Shown here piece by piece: positions 32,631 through 44,400 of a DNA stretch of 64,000 nt. Source of the DNA: Porodaedalea pini (lineage: Eukaryota; Basidiomycota; Agaricomycetes; Hymenochaetales; Hymenochaetaceae); NCBI GenBank assembly GCA_002794775.1, contig NBAY01000004.1:868001-932000 (forward strand), written 5' to 3'. The position numbers and the translations under genes are program-made. Within the stretch, counting starts at the first letter, position 1; each line of letters opens with the position of its first letter. A model generated the notes under the pieces. It was given only the letters and a program-made list of their open reading frames with translations, was not told the origin of the DNA and made no database searches.

Positions 32631-34974
32631 CTATTCCCGCCTCTCAAGTACCGCAAGTACCTCAAGAATCTTAGGTACCTGAAGTCCTACAGTTTCAACA
32701 ATTATTAGCACAACAAACAAAGCTAGATTGGAGGCAAGAGCAAAGAACATGGAGACACACCGTAGACTGGACAATCCTTTCCACGCACAGCTGTCTCTTT
32801 GAGATGCTCCATTCCAGCCTCGATCCTTTTCAGGCGCTCAACAGACTCTGTAGTCTGCGGCGCCTTTCTTGCACGAATGACCTCCCTCACGAACAAAGAC
32901 GCCAGTATCATTCCAGTGGTCTGAATTCAGCCAGAAATGAGCTACGGTAAGAAGAACAATTAAGGTGCAGCATTTCTCACCCCGAGTACAGGATCCAACA
33001 ACCCCACGTCCACTCCGGCTTTGGGTACTCTCGCAATTTGGCGAGCCGCCTCAAGGCAGGTATCAGACTCGAATTGGTTGCCGCCGTTCTCTTCCGCCCA
33101 GACCTCATGTAGCGCGATTACTGAAGTGTACGCGAGTGTGTTCACGACATACACCGTTCTTCGAGCATCAGACGACATGACACATTCTTCCAGATTCTCT
33201 ACAGCTGGAAGAGACGCTGTGAAGTTCGAAAGGATGCTTGCAAGAGCCAGCATATTTTTTTCGACGCTTTCTCGTGCAGGGAAATCAGGTTCGCCTAGTG
33301 ATTGGTTCAGTGACTTACACTTGATATCTTTCACAAATGATGATGCATACTTGCTTTCCAGGCTATAACTAGCTTCGACACACGACCATAAAGCGTTGAA
33401 GCCTTGACTCGTAGCGCTGCAAATGACGAGTCATTCACGCCGTCCGCGGGGGGTTCACCTGATAGAAAGCGCTGTATTGTTCTATCGCAGTGCAAGAACG
33501 TGAGCGCTCCTGTGTTCATATCCGCCTATGCATTCAGGGGTGTGAGATTAGTCGATAATTTCCATGTGATTGTTTAGACAAACAGGCTCGCCATTTCATA
33601 CTCGTGCATATCCAATGGCCATGGTGTATCGATCTGTGTACCACGAGCGGGGTCGTCGTTCATAACACACGGGTTACCAACTACGCTCCAGCAGCGGTCA
33701 ATATTGTAGACCGACCAGAAGACATTTACGCGCTCGCCGAACTCGACACAAGTTTTCGCAGAGGGAAGTGTCTGCGTGAGGAGACCAAGGTTGGAAGAGA
33801 CGCCAATCTGAAGAGGCGGAGGCGGTGCTCCGCAGGATGAAGGAGAGATACGATGGAGGCCGTAGCTCACAGCGAGCGAAACTGCTGCGTTCGCGTGGTA
33901 ACGGCCCTCAAGGAGGCGGCCATGGGTGAAAAGGTACTGTGCGACGAGTACTTCTGCTTGCATAACGTGTAAGACTCTCATCGGGAATGTAGTCTGCGAA
34001 TGATATCTAAATGAGTGTCGAAAGCGAAATCTGAAATGATTGCTGTACATCATTTGTGTCACCCAGGCCTCCACCAAGCACGTTTTGGAGGGCGCCGATT
34101 GCTCTTTGCAGATAAGCGTTCTCGTGAAGCTGCAAGCTTGGTTCTTTAGAGAGACGCAGTGCCCAAAGATAGATAACGTTCATGAGACCACGATGAGGGT
34201 ATGCGGAATGAGATGAGGGCTCTGCGAGCGCCTTAAGAAATCGCGGGACGTTCAGAGCGAAGCCCAGCTGATGCGAGTTAGGAAGGAAAAGGCGCATACT
34301 GCAAAGAGGGTTAGCTGTGAGAGATATATGTAATCATATTCGGGCAAGATGGTCTTACAGCATGTTTGCAATTTGTGGAGGCGGCTCTTCGAGCTCCCAC
34401 CACGAAGGTCCAGTGGGTGTCTGGGGCAACTCTAGCTGCGACAGAGTTGCGCAACCAGAAGCGGATCCCCCTGTAAGATGCGGCAAGTCAACCACGGTCG
34501 GTTTGGGCTCAACTTCCAACAAATCAGCAATAGTCGAGCTCATAGCAACATCGGCTGAGCCAGAGGATGGCCCGGGAACATATGGGTCGTGAAGCGGAAT
34601 AGTCGGGGGAGATACAATACTAGGAATAGGTCTCTCGAGCTCTTTGACACGAGCCTGGAGCCGCGCCAGGGTCTCTTCCAGTATTTGTGTGCGTGTAGGT
34701 CCTGTAGCAGCATCCGTGTATTCGCAGTCGTCTATGCGGTTCCGTTTACTGCATTGCGTACAAATTGGGCGCAGGCCGTCGCATCTCTGTCAAAAGGGGC
34801 CAAGTACTATGGAAGGCTGCTACAAACATATGAGATCTTGTTGACGTACCATTTTCCTGCGTCTGTTAGAGAATTAAATTACAAAGTTAAACCGTATGAA
34901 ACAGTAGTGAGGCTCTACCTGCAACCCAAACAAGCCTTTCCGCGTTGAAGAGCTTCGTGTGCGCTGCTCGCCAT
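32631..34974 (-). CDS. Zn2Cys6 fungal transcription factor with fungal-specific regulatory domain
   Basis: The binuclear zinc cluster is built over three small exons: MASSAHEALQRGKACLGC, then RRRKM, then RCDGLRPICTQCSKRNRIDDCEY. Cysteine spacing is CX2CX6CX6CX2CX8C. The start ATG is at 34974. A linker with a heptad-like segment (TQILEETLARLQARVKELER) suggests dimerisation. Further on, LFLPNSHQLGFALNVPRFLKAL, GLMNVIYLWALRLS, EVLVAQYLFTHGRLLEGRYHANAAVSLAVSYGLHRI and ERVNVFWSVYNIDRCWSVVGNPCVMND belong to the fungal-specific domain. The C-terminus includes NLEECVMSSDARRTVYVVNTLAYTSVIALHEVW and VGLLDPVLG. A last exon ending at 32631 (VVLIIVETVGLQVPKILEVL) fits in phase after an intron near 32761. 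Target genes unknown. A CCG-N11-CGG palindrome lies about 630 bp upstream. Confidence 0.88.
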
Positions 34975-35961
34975 TCTATTTGAGCTGAAGAATCTAGCGT
35001 CGTCGCTGGTGACAACGATAAATGCATCGCCCTTCATAAAGCGTACGTTTCGCATGCTTTCCCTTAAACTTGTTCCTGACTTGCTGTGCGAAAACAAGAG
35101 GAGAGCTTTATATGACGCAGACATAAGCATAGATGGAGACAGAGCAAAGTAGATATACGAGTCACCCACCTCAGCGAGAAGGCTTCAGAAGCACAACGCT
35201 TCAGAAGAGGAACGATTATGGGTGCTGTGTAAGAGGTCTGTGAGCCATTCTATTCATTACAAATAAACAAGATCAGTAAGACAGGTTCTCGACGGACTCA
35301 AATAAGTCTAAGTTCGGGCACAGACTGGTAGAACAGAGATCCGAGCGAGGCTGTTCGGGTAACGCGAACGAAATGCCTGTATTGACCCGTTGCACATCGG
35401 CCTCGAGACACGACTCAAGTTTTTTCATAGGACAACAAGGACACCTACACAAGAGTGCCCAATCGCTTCAGACAATCGAAGTCGGTGTGCGTCTGGAGCG
35501 CAAGCTTCAATGGCACAGATCTAAGTAGGCAAGACCGATCTCAGGAAGTTCCCGAAGGTCGAAGATGGAGGCAGAACGCAAAAAGGAGCACGAAAGTAGC
35601 CGATCTTTGAGATCGGCACTGATCGGCATCAAACACGTGTACGTCACGGAGACAAATTTGCGGAGGCTTCAATACGACCCAGGACTAGAACTATATGATC
35701 ATGATGCATTGATCTGACTACTTTAATCGATAGGAAAGAAGATAATTCGAATAACCTACGATACAGCACAGAATAGAACGGAAAATTATAAAGGGTATTA
35801 GTGCTAGCTAAGTTGAGCACGCGTCTATTCTGCAGAGAAGAGGAAAGCTCTAGGCCATCTTCTTGTAAGTACCTTACTGCGAAGAAGAAAAAAAAAAAGG
35901 GATGTCATGTCTATGATCTAGAAGGGTCGTGGTATAACTTGGACGATGACCTTTATCGTGA
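34975..35961. other. Intergenic, promoter side of the Zn2Cys6 gene
   Basis: About 1 kb between the transcription factor start and the serine dehydratase stop. It holds the palindrome at 35599-35617, a CACGTG at about 35634 and a TACGTCAC about 5 bp further on. No coding sequence was recognised. Confidence 0.5.
35599..35617. promoter_or_regulatory. Perfect 8-bp inverted repeat, CCG-N11-CGG
   Basis: GCCGATCT, TTG, AGATCGGC: arms of 8 bp around a 3-nt centre. The outer triplets make CCG-N11-CGG, the kind of spaced CGG pair recognised by Zn2Cys6 dimers. A further ATCGG copy follows at about 35622, and CCGATCT also occurs near 35535. It sits upstream of the Zn2Cys6 gene, so autoregulation is a reasonable guess. 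Confidence 0.45.
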
Positions 35962-38900
35962 TTAGCTGTAAAGAAACGTGAGCCAAGAGTATATGCGTGA
36001 AAGCAGGGGCAGCGTACCATGCTGGAACAGACAGAGGAATCTTGACCGTCGTCTGGATATACGTACATACAAGAAAGATATATGAGAAGATGCATAACAA
36101 AAGAATGAAGAAGGCGACGCTTACAGCCAATCCCTATAACGTGAAAAAGGTGCATAAAAATGTGAGTTATACAACTTTCATTCTTTCAATAGTAATGTAG
36201 CTGGAGTACTTACAGAAAGACTCGTTTCTTTGTACTTGACACTCATGTCCGCGGCCGTAATACGCATGGCCTCAATGGCCTCGTCGAGCGTGACACGATA
36301 GATGCCGTCGCTCGCCATTGAGAGCTGCGCAGCAGTCACCGCCTTCACTGCGCCCAGGCTGTTTCGCTCCTGTGGAAGCGCTCTTCTCGTGAGTCGAATT
36401 CTACAAAGAGAAGACTGAAGTCATCGACGTACAATGCAGGGAACCTGGACTAAACCATCGATGGGGTCGCAGGTAAGACCAAGGTTGTGCTCTAAACGGT
36501 GTACATCAATCCAATCAGCCATCGATCCGAGGTGGAGGCTCATCAATAGAGCGCATACCTATGCCGATTTCCGCCGCCTAGAATAAGGTTGCATCAGTAT
36601 ACAAAAATTTGCCTCAGACTACGTCCAGTCCAGTCATGAGCACGGACTGAAGAAGCGAACGTACCTGTAGAACCGTTTCTGGCGTCGCTGATCACAGAAA
36701 TGTTAGTATATGATTTCATATTGTTGAGGCGAGCTAGAAGTAGAGAAGAGTTCGGTTAGTCGTACCTCCCATACACGCTGCGAATCCGGCGCTCGCCATC
36801 GAGCAAGCAACTGAATCAGAACACAAACAGATCTATCAGCAAAATCTTCGAGGCGACTTCGAAAGGTACGCACCCCCGACTTCAGCCTGACAACCGCCCT
36901 CCGCAGCAGAGATGGTACTTCCTCGCTTGAATAGCATGCCCACGGCCTTCGAAGTCACAAGGTCCATATGCACTTGTCAGTATCATTGCTGACCGAAATA
37001 TCAAATATGAGATTTTACAGCTGCGGTCAGTAGGAACGTCACGATACTCTTTTCGGGGTCGTCGCTGATAAACTGATAATGCATGTAGATCGTAAGTGAC
37101 AGCACGAAAGATTTGCAAAGATGGGGTAACTATGCAACTTTACCTCGATTATGTATTTCAAAACGGCGGGAATAACTCCTGCTGCACCGTTCGTTGGGGA
37201 AGTCACGATCCGCCCGCCGCTGGCGTTCACCTCGTTCACCGCAATAGCGTAACACGAAAGAAAATCTATCGCAGGGAAGAGTGTTTTTCTCTGTGTCGAA
37301 GCAAGCATTCAGCGAATGAACCTTCTACCCGCAAAACTAATGATATCTGTCAAATCACATACCGGGGGCATCGGTAAAATGGGGTGCTCAAACGATCCAA
37401 TGACACGTGTGGGGCGCGGCGCCGTTATCCGTTTGCCACCAGCTCGAAATGAGCTCTGAGATCCCTGGCCTTCTGAAGCAGGACGAAATCCATTCGGTGC
37501 GTCAAGTACCCCGGAAGGTGCGCTTCCACCAGCAATGGCAGGGAACGAACCACCTGCAGAGATACCTGGGTAAAACCTGAGTTCAAAGAATCAACACTTC
37601 GCAACTCAAACGGGCAACAAAGACTTGCGCACCCTCGCATGAGACGTCTGTACAATATCGGCGCTCGGCGTTGCAACTTAAGCCGACCCGGAAGAGTCGT
37701 TTCATTGGTGGCAACACCACTACGGATGCAATCATCCATAACAGACCATATACGCATAAGCTATGCAAAAATGAATTAAGAGCTAGGTCACACTTAGACA
37801 AGAAGAGCTACCTTCTTGAAGATAACAGCGCGAGGGTGAAAGTATCGCTCATTGTCATACACAATCTGGGCTATCGTCATCTGCAAATCATAAGCGATTA
37901 ATCGGTTTTGCAGTTCAAACAAAAATGTTGCTTCTCACATTGTGCTTTTTGGTAAGCGCAAGGAGGCTGTCACCAGAATGGAACGCATAAGGAGGAAGTG
38001 CAGGTCAGAAGAAGTGTCGTGTTCATGTTGCGCAAGGCGAGCGGGATTGACTTTATGCTTGTCGACGCCCTTGTAGAACAAGTTTTCATCCACTGTCGAG
38101 ATGAACATTTGAGTAAAGGAAACCTAGAAAACGGGAGAGTCTACCACAAACCTTTAGTCTTCTCGTTCACGACAAATCCACCTCCGACGCTGAAGAAACG
38201 TTTGCATTGCTATCATGTCTAGTTATGTCTCGCGTACCTGAAATATTCATTCGTTGCCAATAACTCTCCGTCCACCCCGAAGACCGAAAAACGCATGCCG
38301 TTCGGATGCGTTTTAAGCACCTGGTCCCAACGCCAGAGCATATCGCGATCCATGTCATATACGATGCGGTGCTTCCCACCGAGCATGAGACGCTTATTTC
38401 AAGAATAGCATTGTAGCGTGACGGAATGGTTCCAGTATCGATTGTCTCTGGGTCTGATCCTGGGTATAGTCGTGAAACGATTGTTTGAGTCGATGCATCG
38501 AATGTGGTGGGAGATGAAAACCAGACCCTCAAGACCGAGTAGAATTGCCTGCGGAGTATGATGTCTGTCCAAACGGATAATTTCATATTATCACAAGTAC
38601 CACCAACTAGCTTTTCAGTCGAACGCACCCTTTCCCTTAGGTTGGTATTGGCCACGTCCAATCTTCAATATATGCTTCGTGTAAGGAATCAATCCAACTA
38701 ACCTGTCGCTGCCAAAGACCCATAACTTCGACAAGGATTATACGATAAGCATGGATTCGTCAAACGTCGCACAAGTATACATACAGTGTGATCTTAACCA
38801 TCTTGACCTTCTTCAACAAGCCGAGCTCAGCAAGGTCGTTAATAAAGATGTTACCAGCGCGCATTGGGCCCACAGTGTGCGAGCTGCTCGGACCTACTGT

Positions 38901-39134
38901 AAGACACATCAACAGGTAAGCTGGAAAACTCAAACATATGTTATGATACGTACCACCGATACTGAATAAATCGAACGTCGAGATGACCGCATGCTCGTGC
39001 TCGAAGTGCGCTGCCGTTGCTGCTGCCACGTCCTTCTTCATCCCGACATCTCGAGACGCCCCTTTCTTCCCTTTCTCCTTCTTCTTGCGCGTGTCGACGC
39101 GTATAGCGTAGCATGCTGCTGTCTGAGAAAGCAT
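35962..39134 (-). CDS. L-serine dehydratase (serine ammonia-lyase), iron-sulfur type
   Basis: Converts L-serine to pyruvate and ammonia with a 4Fe-4S cluster, unlike the PLP enzyme CHA1. The beta domain begins [13 protein letters not shown] and [28 protein letters not shown]. Middle exons give [52 protein letters not shown] and [13 protein letters not shown]. The alpha domain shows [87 protein letters not shown] and [11 protein letters not shown]. The Cys in GGCQAE, LTCDP and VPCIE are the expected cluster ligands. The end SVPAC is split: TG, an intron, then C and TAA at 35964-35962, so the last exon carries one base of Cys plus the stop. Start taken at MLSQTAACY, which could act as a mitochondrial leader; the frame is open further up to 39383. 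Confidence 0.9.
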
Positions 39135-41404
39135 TCTCGAATTGATGAAGAGCTTTACTGGGGTCGTATGGGGGCGTGTTGCGGACGAGAGCGTGATGTG
39201 AGTTCTGCAGCAGGCAGGCAGCGCTGTCGACAACATCCTTCGCGTTCCCTTGGGTTCCTTAATGAGATTTGAGAGTAGAACTGGTCGGCGATGAAACGGA
39301 TTGAGCTCTAGATGATCATACGCGTCTGTTCGCCGGAAGACGTATGGGTTCACAAGTCGCATAAATAAGAGAATGTCTAGCAAAATAAAAATCAGAATCA
39401 GGTCATTATCAGCTCTGCCTCAGGTCCTGTACGCGCGGCGAACGAAAGAAACAGGCTATGTTAAGCGCGTCGACACGCGCATTTTTGAAAATTATCGCCC
39501 GCGCGGGTTTACATAATCGAACAAGGTTTGTAGAGCTAGTCAAGCGCAAGCTTGAACGGTCCTCAGTGTAAAGAAAGACACCGTTCTTCTAAGTGAAAAA
39601 GGTAGTGTGGTCTAAACCCAGATCAACTACAAACAACGGAACTGGTCTGTTGCAAGGGTCTCCAACTCCCCATTCGAATTGAAAACGTAAGACACGTCTT
39701 TTCAGAGCGAAGATAAAAATTGGCTGAGTTATGGGGTCCGAAGGAGCAACAGTGAATGGGAGCAAAAAAATAGATTTTACTGACCTCCTTCGTTATGAAA
39801 AGCGAACCCGGTCTCAGTTGGACCATGGTCACAATTGAGGGAATATTAACAACTTAATATGGGTGTACGCATCGAGCAGAAAATCAAGAGGCACATTAAT
39901 ATTGGCCGTGTGCCATACTTGTCTTTCCAAAAATACAATTCGAAGCGCTTGGTCATCCCAAAGTAGCTTTCCACAAGGGCTGTCGCCACCCAGCCGGTGA
40001 ACAAAACGCCATCGACATCATAGATTCGTAAGAAATCAGGGCTGCAGACCGCTCTCTTGTTCGGCAATAATAAGGTGCAGAGTAGGTGCGACAGTTCGCG
40101 CGCCCGCGCCAGAATTACTGGTTGTCAAGAGCAAGAGAAGCGTGAAGCATAGCTTGAAGCGCTGGAGGGATGGAGTGCGGCGCAAGAACTCGAACCACAA
40201 ACTCGGCTGAGATCCGGATGGCATGAGAGATCTGAGACGAGTCCCTTTATGCATATCGAGGAAATACCTACAACGAGACACTGACTAAATGAGTAGTTCC
40301 TGAGCCAGTCAGCCATTCACGTTTTGGGGTACCGCAGCTCGAATATTGATTGGCTGGAATCGGCAGCGAAATCAATGTGGTATATGCCAAGACGTACAAT
40401 AGTATTGATCACAAAGGCTTCCACGGTTGAGTAAGAGCACTTTTTGAGCAAGGGATGATCAAGATTGGGAAGAGTGTTTAGGCAGATAGATAATTGGGCA
40501 CAGGGAGCTTACTTTACAAGGGGAAGATGCGAGTAGACAAAGTAGTCAGTCGTTAGACGCAAACGCAGACAATAAGGGCCGTCAACGATAAATGAGGTAC
40601 CGGAAAAGTCGTTAGTCTTCGAAGTTCCGTTACAAAGTTCGCAGATCTTGGAGATGAGCTTCGAAAATGCTGGTGAGAAATTGTTTTATCCAGAACGGCT
40701 CAGTGCGATGGGACGGACGACGGAGATTAAGATAGTTAAGATAGGGAACTGATGGCCTGTCAAACTCTAGAAAATTGAAATGAAGTCTGACGAGCAAAGC
40801 CATATCCACGCTTCATTTCAATAAAGTTTGAGACAAGCTTGATTTGGGATCTACAGCAAGGCCAATCTGAATTCTGATTAGTCCGAAGCGGGTGTAAAAA
40901 TATATATGAGCGAATATCCACGCACGAATAATTTGCTTTTGAGCACAGGTTCACAGAGGCCGCTGATAAACGATGAGCGTCGCCCGACATGTCCACTAGG
41001 CAGCAACGCGAGAGGCGCAAATCTCCAGGTCCACCAAATGATGAAAGCGATCGTGATTGAGTGTGGCTTGAAGATAGAATACTGTCGGCTACTTCGGTCT
41101 TTCTGCCTTCAACGACAAACTTAGAGTGAGTACCGCCTCAAGTGACAGAGTGATAATCTAGATGCTAGAGAGACTCGTTTCAGTGAGCTTTGGCTTGGAG
41201 ACGAGCTCCTGAAGGAAGTAAGAGAGTCAATAAATCTGAAGAGAAGTTGCAAGATAAGATTCGTCACGCGCGTGACAGAGATGGTCCACTCGTGAGTCGT
41301 TACAGTTGCGACCCCCGCTTCATTTACGCCTTTTTACCTCTCTCGCTCGTCGTCCACATCGTTCTCGTTCTCGTTCCTGCCGCTGTGTGCGAGGTCCAGC
41401 CACC
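39135..41404. other. 2.3-kb intergenic region with a possible decayed membrane-protein frame
   Basis: No complete gene recognised. On the minus strand 40067-39846 encodes YDVDGVLFTGWVATALVESYFGMTKRFELYFW followed by a hydrophobic stretch, faintly like the first helices of agaricomycete DUF6533/6534-type membrane proteins. It has no partner exons I can place. Near 39460-39515 the DNA is rich in CGCG, with GCGCGT and ACGCGC arms around CGAC. The right end is the presumed BEM3 promoter and leader, C/T-rich from 41320 on. Confidence 0.35.
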
Positions 41405-44400
41405 ATGGACCCTGCTGTCGCTGCGCGTCTTGCGGCATCTCCATCTGCTATATCTTCCCGCTCTCATTCGAGCTCCTCTCCGTCCACAACGCGCTTGGCA
41501 CATTCGAGTTCCGCAACGGGGCTCAATGGCGAAGACGTGATCATAAACTCTGCGACCACTATCGAGCAGGCACTAGCGGCACATGCATCTGCGCCAGATC
41601 CAACGCGTGCCGCACTGGAGTCGGTTCTGCAAGAGCGCAACACACTTAGCGCGCAGAATTCTCAACTCTGGAACCACCTCAAAAAGCAGCGCAACAACTA
41701 CCAGCTGGCGGCGAGCGACGTGAAGCGGATCCGTGGGGAAAGGGATGCCCTTCGTGCCCGACTTGCAAAGTATGAGTATGCTGCCGGAAGTGAGCATTTT
41801 GACGATAGGCGGCTGCGACCGTCGACCTCGACTGCGCATACGTCTGCAAATGCCTCTGCCGACGCGAGTTTCGATGTGAACGAGAGTACTGTATCAGAGT
41901 CAGGTCACCACTTGCACTCGAACTCTAAGCCTAAGGTGGCGCGCCATCAGTCAGAAGACAGGCCTGGTACGTACCCGTCGCCGTCGTTTAACTCGCTCAT
42001 ACTTAGCTCATTCTCTTAACTTCTATTTATTTGGGCAGGATCGGCGCGGAAACGCTCTGCGTCTCGGGATCAGCATTCGCAGACTTCATCATCGCACCCG
42101 CAATCTCGCGATCTTGCTAAAGGACAGCAGAGGGAGAGGAGTAACACGCATCCTGAGTTCACGACGCCCACTTCGACAAATGGTAGCGAAGCTCCAGCCT
42201 CACCTTCATCCTCTATCGACGCGAACCAGTCTGCGGTACATGAACGTAGCACGGATGATGCTATACTACGCGGCATACAGCATACAGCCTCTCCTCCGCC
42301 ACTTATGATCCCGTCACGGACGGAATCCCTACCATCCGGTTCCTCATCTTCGACTACCGACCCTTCTCCTTATCATCAAATGGTTGTTAATAGCGAATTG
42401 AAGAACGTCGAGGATCCACTAGGTACTGCGAAGCCGGCAACCTCGAAGCTTTATATACCCTCTATCAGTGCGCCTGCGCACCTTCCTTCCAGTGATGTAC
42501 ATCAACTAATCCAAACAGCAGAGTTGCCTGCCGTTCCTACGAATGGCAGAAGTAGCAGCGTTCCCGCAAGCTTGTCCTCAGTCAGTCTAACGCCGAATTA
42601 CCTGGCATCTGGTTCTGCTCGCAAGGCATCTCGGGAAAGCAGGATCAGTCTCCCTGACGAAGCGCGACGGTACTACGCAAATTTGGCGGATTCCCCTTTG
42701 TCTTCACCTCACGTCGGCGGATCCACAGATGTATGGAATCAGTCGAAGCGTCAAGCGAACGGCGAGTCCACTCTCGCTCAGGTGCCCGAGGAAGGCGATG
42801 GCAGGGGCAATGAATCTGCGAGTCCGCGACCATTTCTCGAGCTCGATACCACGGACGACAGCGAAAGCGAGTATCGTACTAGTGGGGATACGCGCACGCG
42901 TGAGACGGACTCCGAGCTGGATCCTGAAGGTGTGGAAGAAGCGGCGGGTGACTCTGGGTACATTCCAAATCGGGGCGAATCACCGACTCACACGGACGCG
43001 GGTCAATTGCCCAAAGTACGCGTCGCGAAGGCTACAGCTGATCAGTTCCCTTTGCCTCCCTCGACGCATAGCGTACCTCCGCCCCAGTCACCCACTCATA
43101 TTCACAGTGTTAACGGAATCGGAGGAGCCAGTGACGGAATGCCAGGGTCCTCGCTGCCCTTGGGGTCCTTGCTTACGTCTTCATCTAGCACTTTGGCACC
43201 AGACGCAGGGCCGCGGCGCTCACGCGACAAGGTGGACTCCTTCATCATGCCTACCAACCTGCCCGCGGCCACGTTCCGTCAAATGCCGCTGCTAAACACC
43301 GATCTCAAGACATCGACGTTGGAGGTTTTGGGTAGTCATATACGGGCGAATGATAAGGGGAAGGAGGTGTTAAGCTTCGTGATCGCGATTCACGTTGTAG
43401 GGAAGGAGTCGTGGCAGGTACGTGGTGCATACATAAACAGTGCTTGTTCCTCATGCATCTGACGCCAATCCTTATTTCATTCTTCACTACTAGATTGAGA
43501 AGTTCTACTCAGATGTGCTGGCACTCGATAGTCGGTTACGGACAAGGTGCAGTCGGTCTACGCTGAAGAAGCTCGAGCCCCTCCCGGACAACAAGTTGTT
43601 TAAAGATCACGCTCCCGCAAAGGTGGATCAACGCAAAAAGATGTTGCAAGCGTACTTGCAATCGGTGATGCACCTCCCGATCAAAGATAAGAACGAGATC
43701 ATTGTGTTCTTTTCGTCAGACGTCGTGCGTGAACGCTCGCCTGTCACGAAGAATGGGTACAAGGAAGGTTACCTGACGAAGAGGGGCAAAAACTTCGGTG
43801 GCTGGAAAACTCGGTACTTCGTTTTGCAAGGGCCAGTGCTTGAGTACTACGAAAGCGTGCGTTCATACGAAGTCATGTGTGAAGTATTTTCGGGCTCATT
43901 TTTTTGCAGCGAGGTGGTGCACATCTAGGCTCTATCCAGATTACGGGCGCACAGATCGGCCGACAACAGAAAGCTGGGGTCAAAGGCGATTCAGACGACG
44001 AAAACGAGTTCCGGCATGCTTTCTTGATCATTGAGCAGAAACGTGGGCCAGCGGGCCAAAACACACGGCACGTTCTTTGTGCAGAGAGTGACCGAGAGCG
44101 CGACGCGTGGGTGGAGGTCCTGGTCCGATATGTCTTGGGATCTTACAATGAGGACGAGAAGTCTGTGGTGAGCGCGACAAGCCCTGTGACAAACGCCCCT
44201 CAGAACGGTGCTATCCAACCCCGCGCGTCGACAAGCTCGCTGAGCTTCAATGATTCCACTCCTGCATCAAATCGGCGCGTCCTATCGAAGGATCTGATTC
44301 AAAAGAGCAGCGCGACTCCTGTGCCCATCTCCCAACTAGCAATGGATGGATCCACTGCGAAGTTCTTCCCAAACCTCGACCCTGCGAGTCCAACCAAGTC

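Noticed and set aside
39846..40067. Hydrophobic minus-strand frame as a membrane-protein gene
   Set aside because: Resemblance to DUF6533/6534 proteins is faint and no adjoining exons could be placed; kept only as a note.
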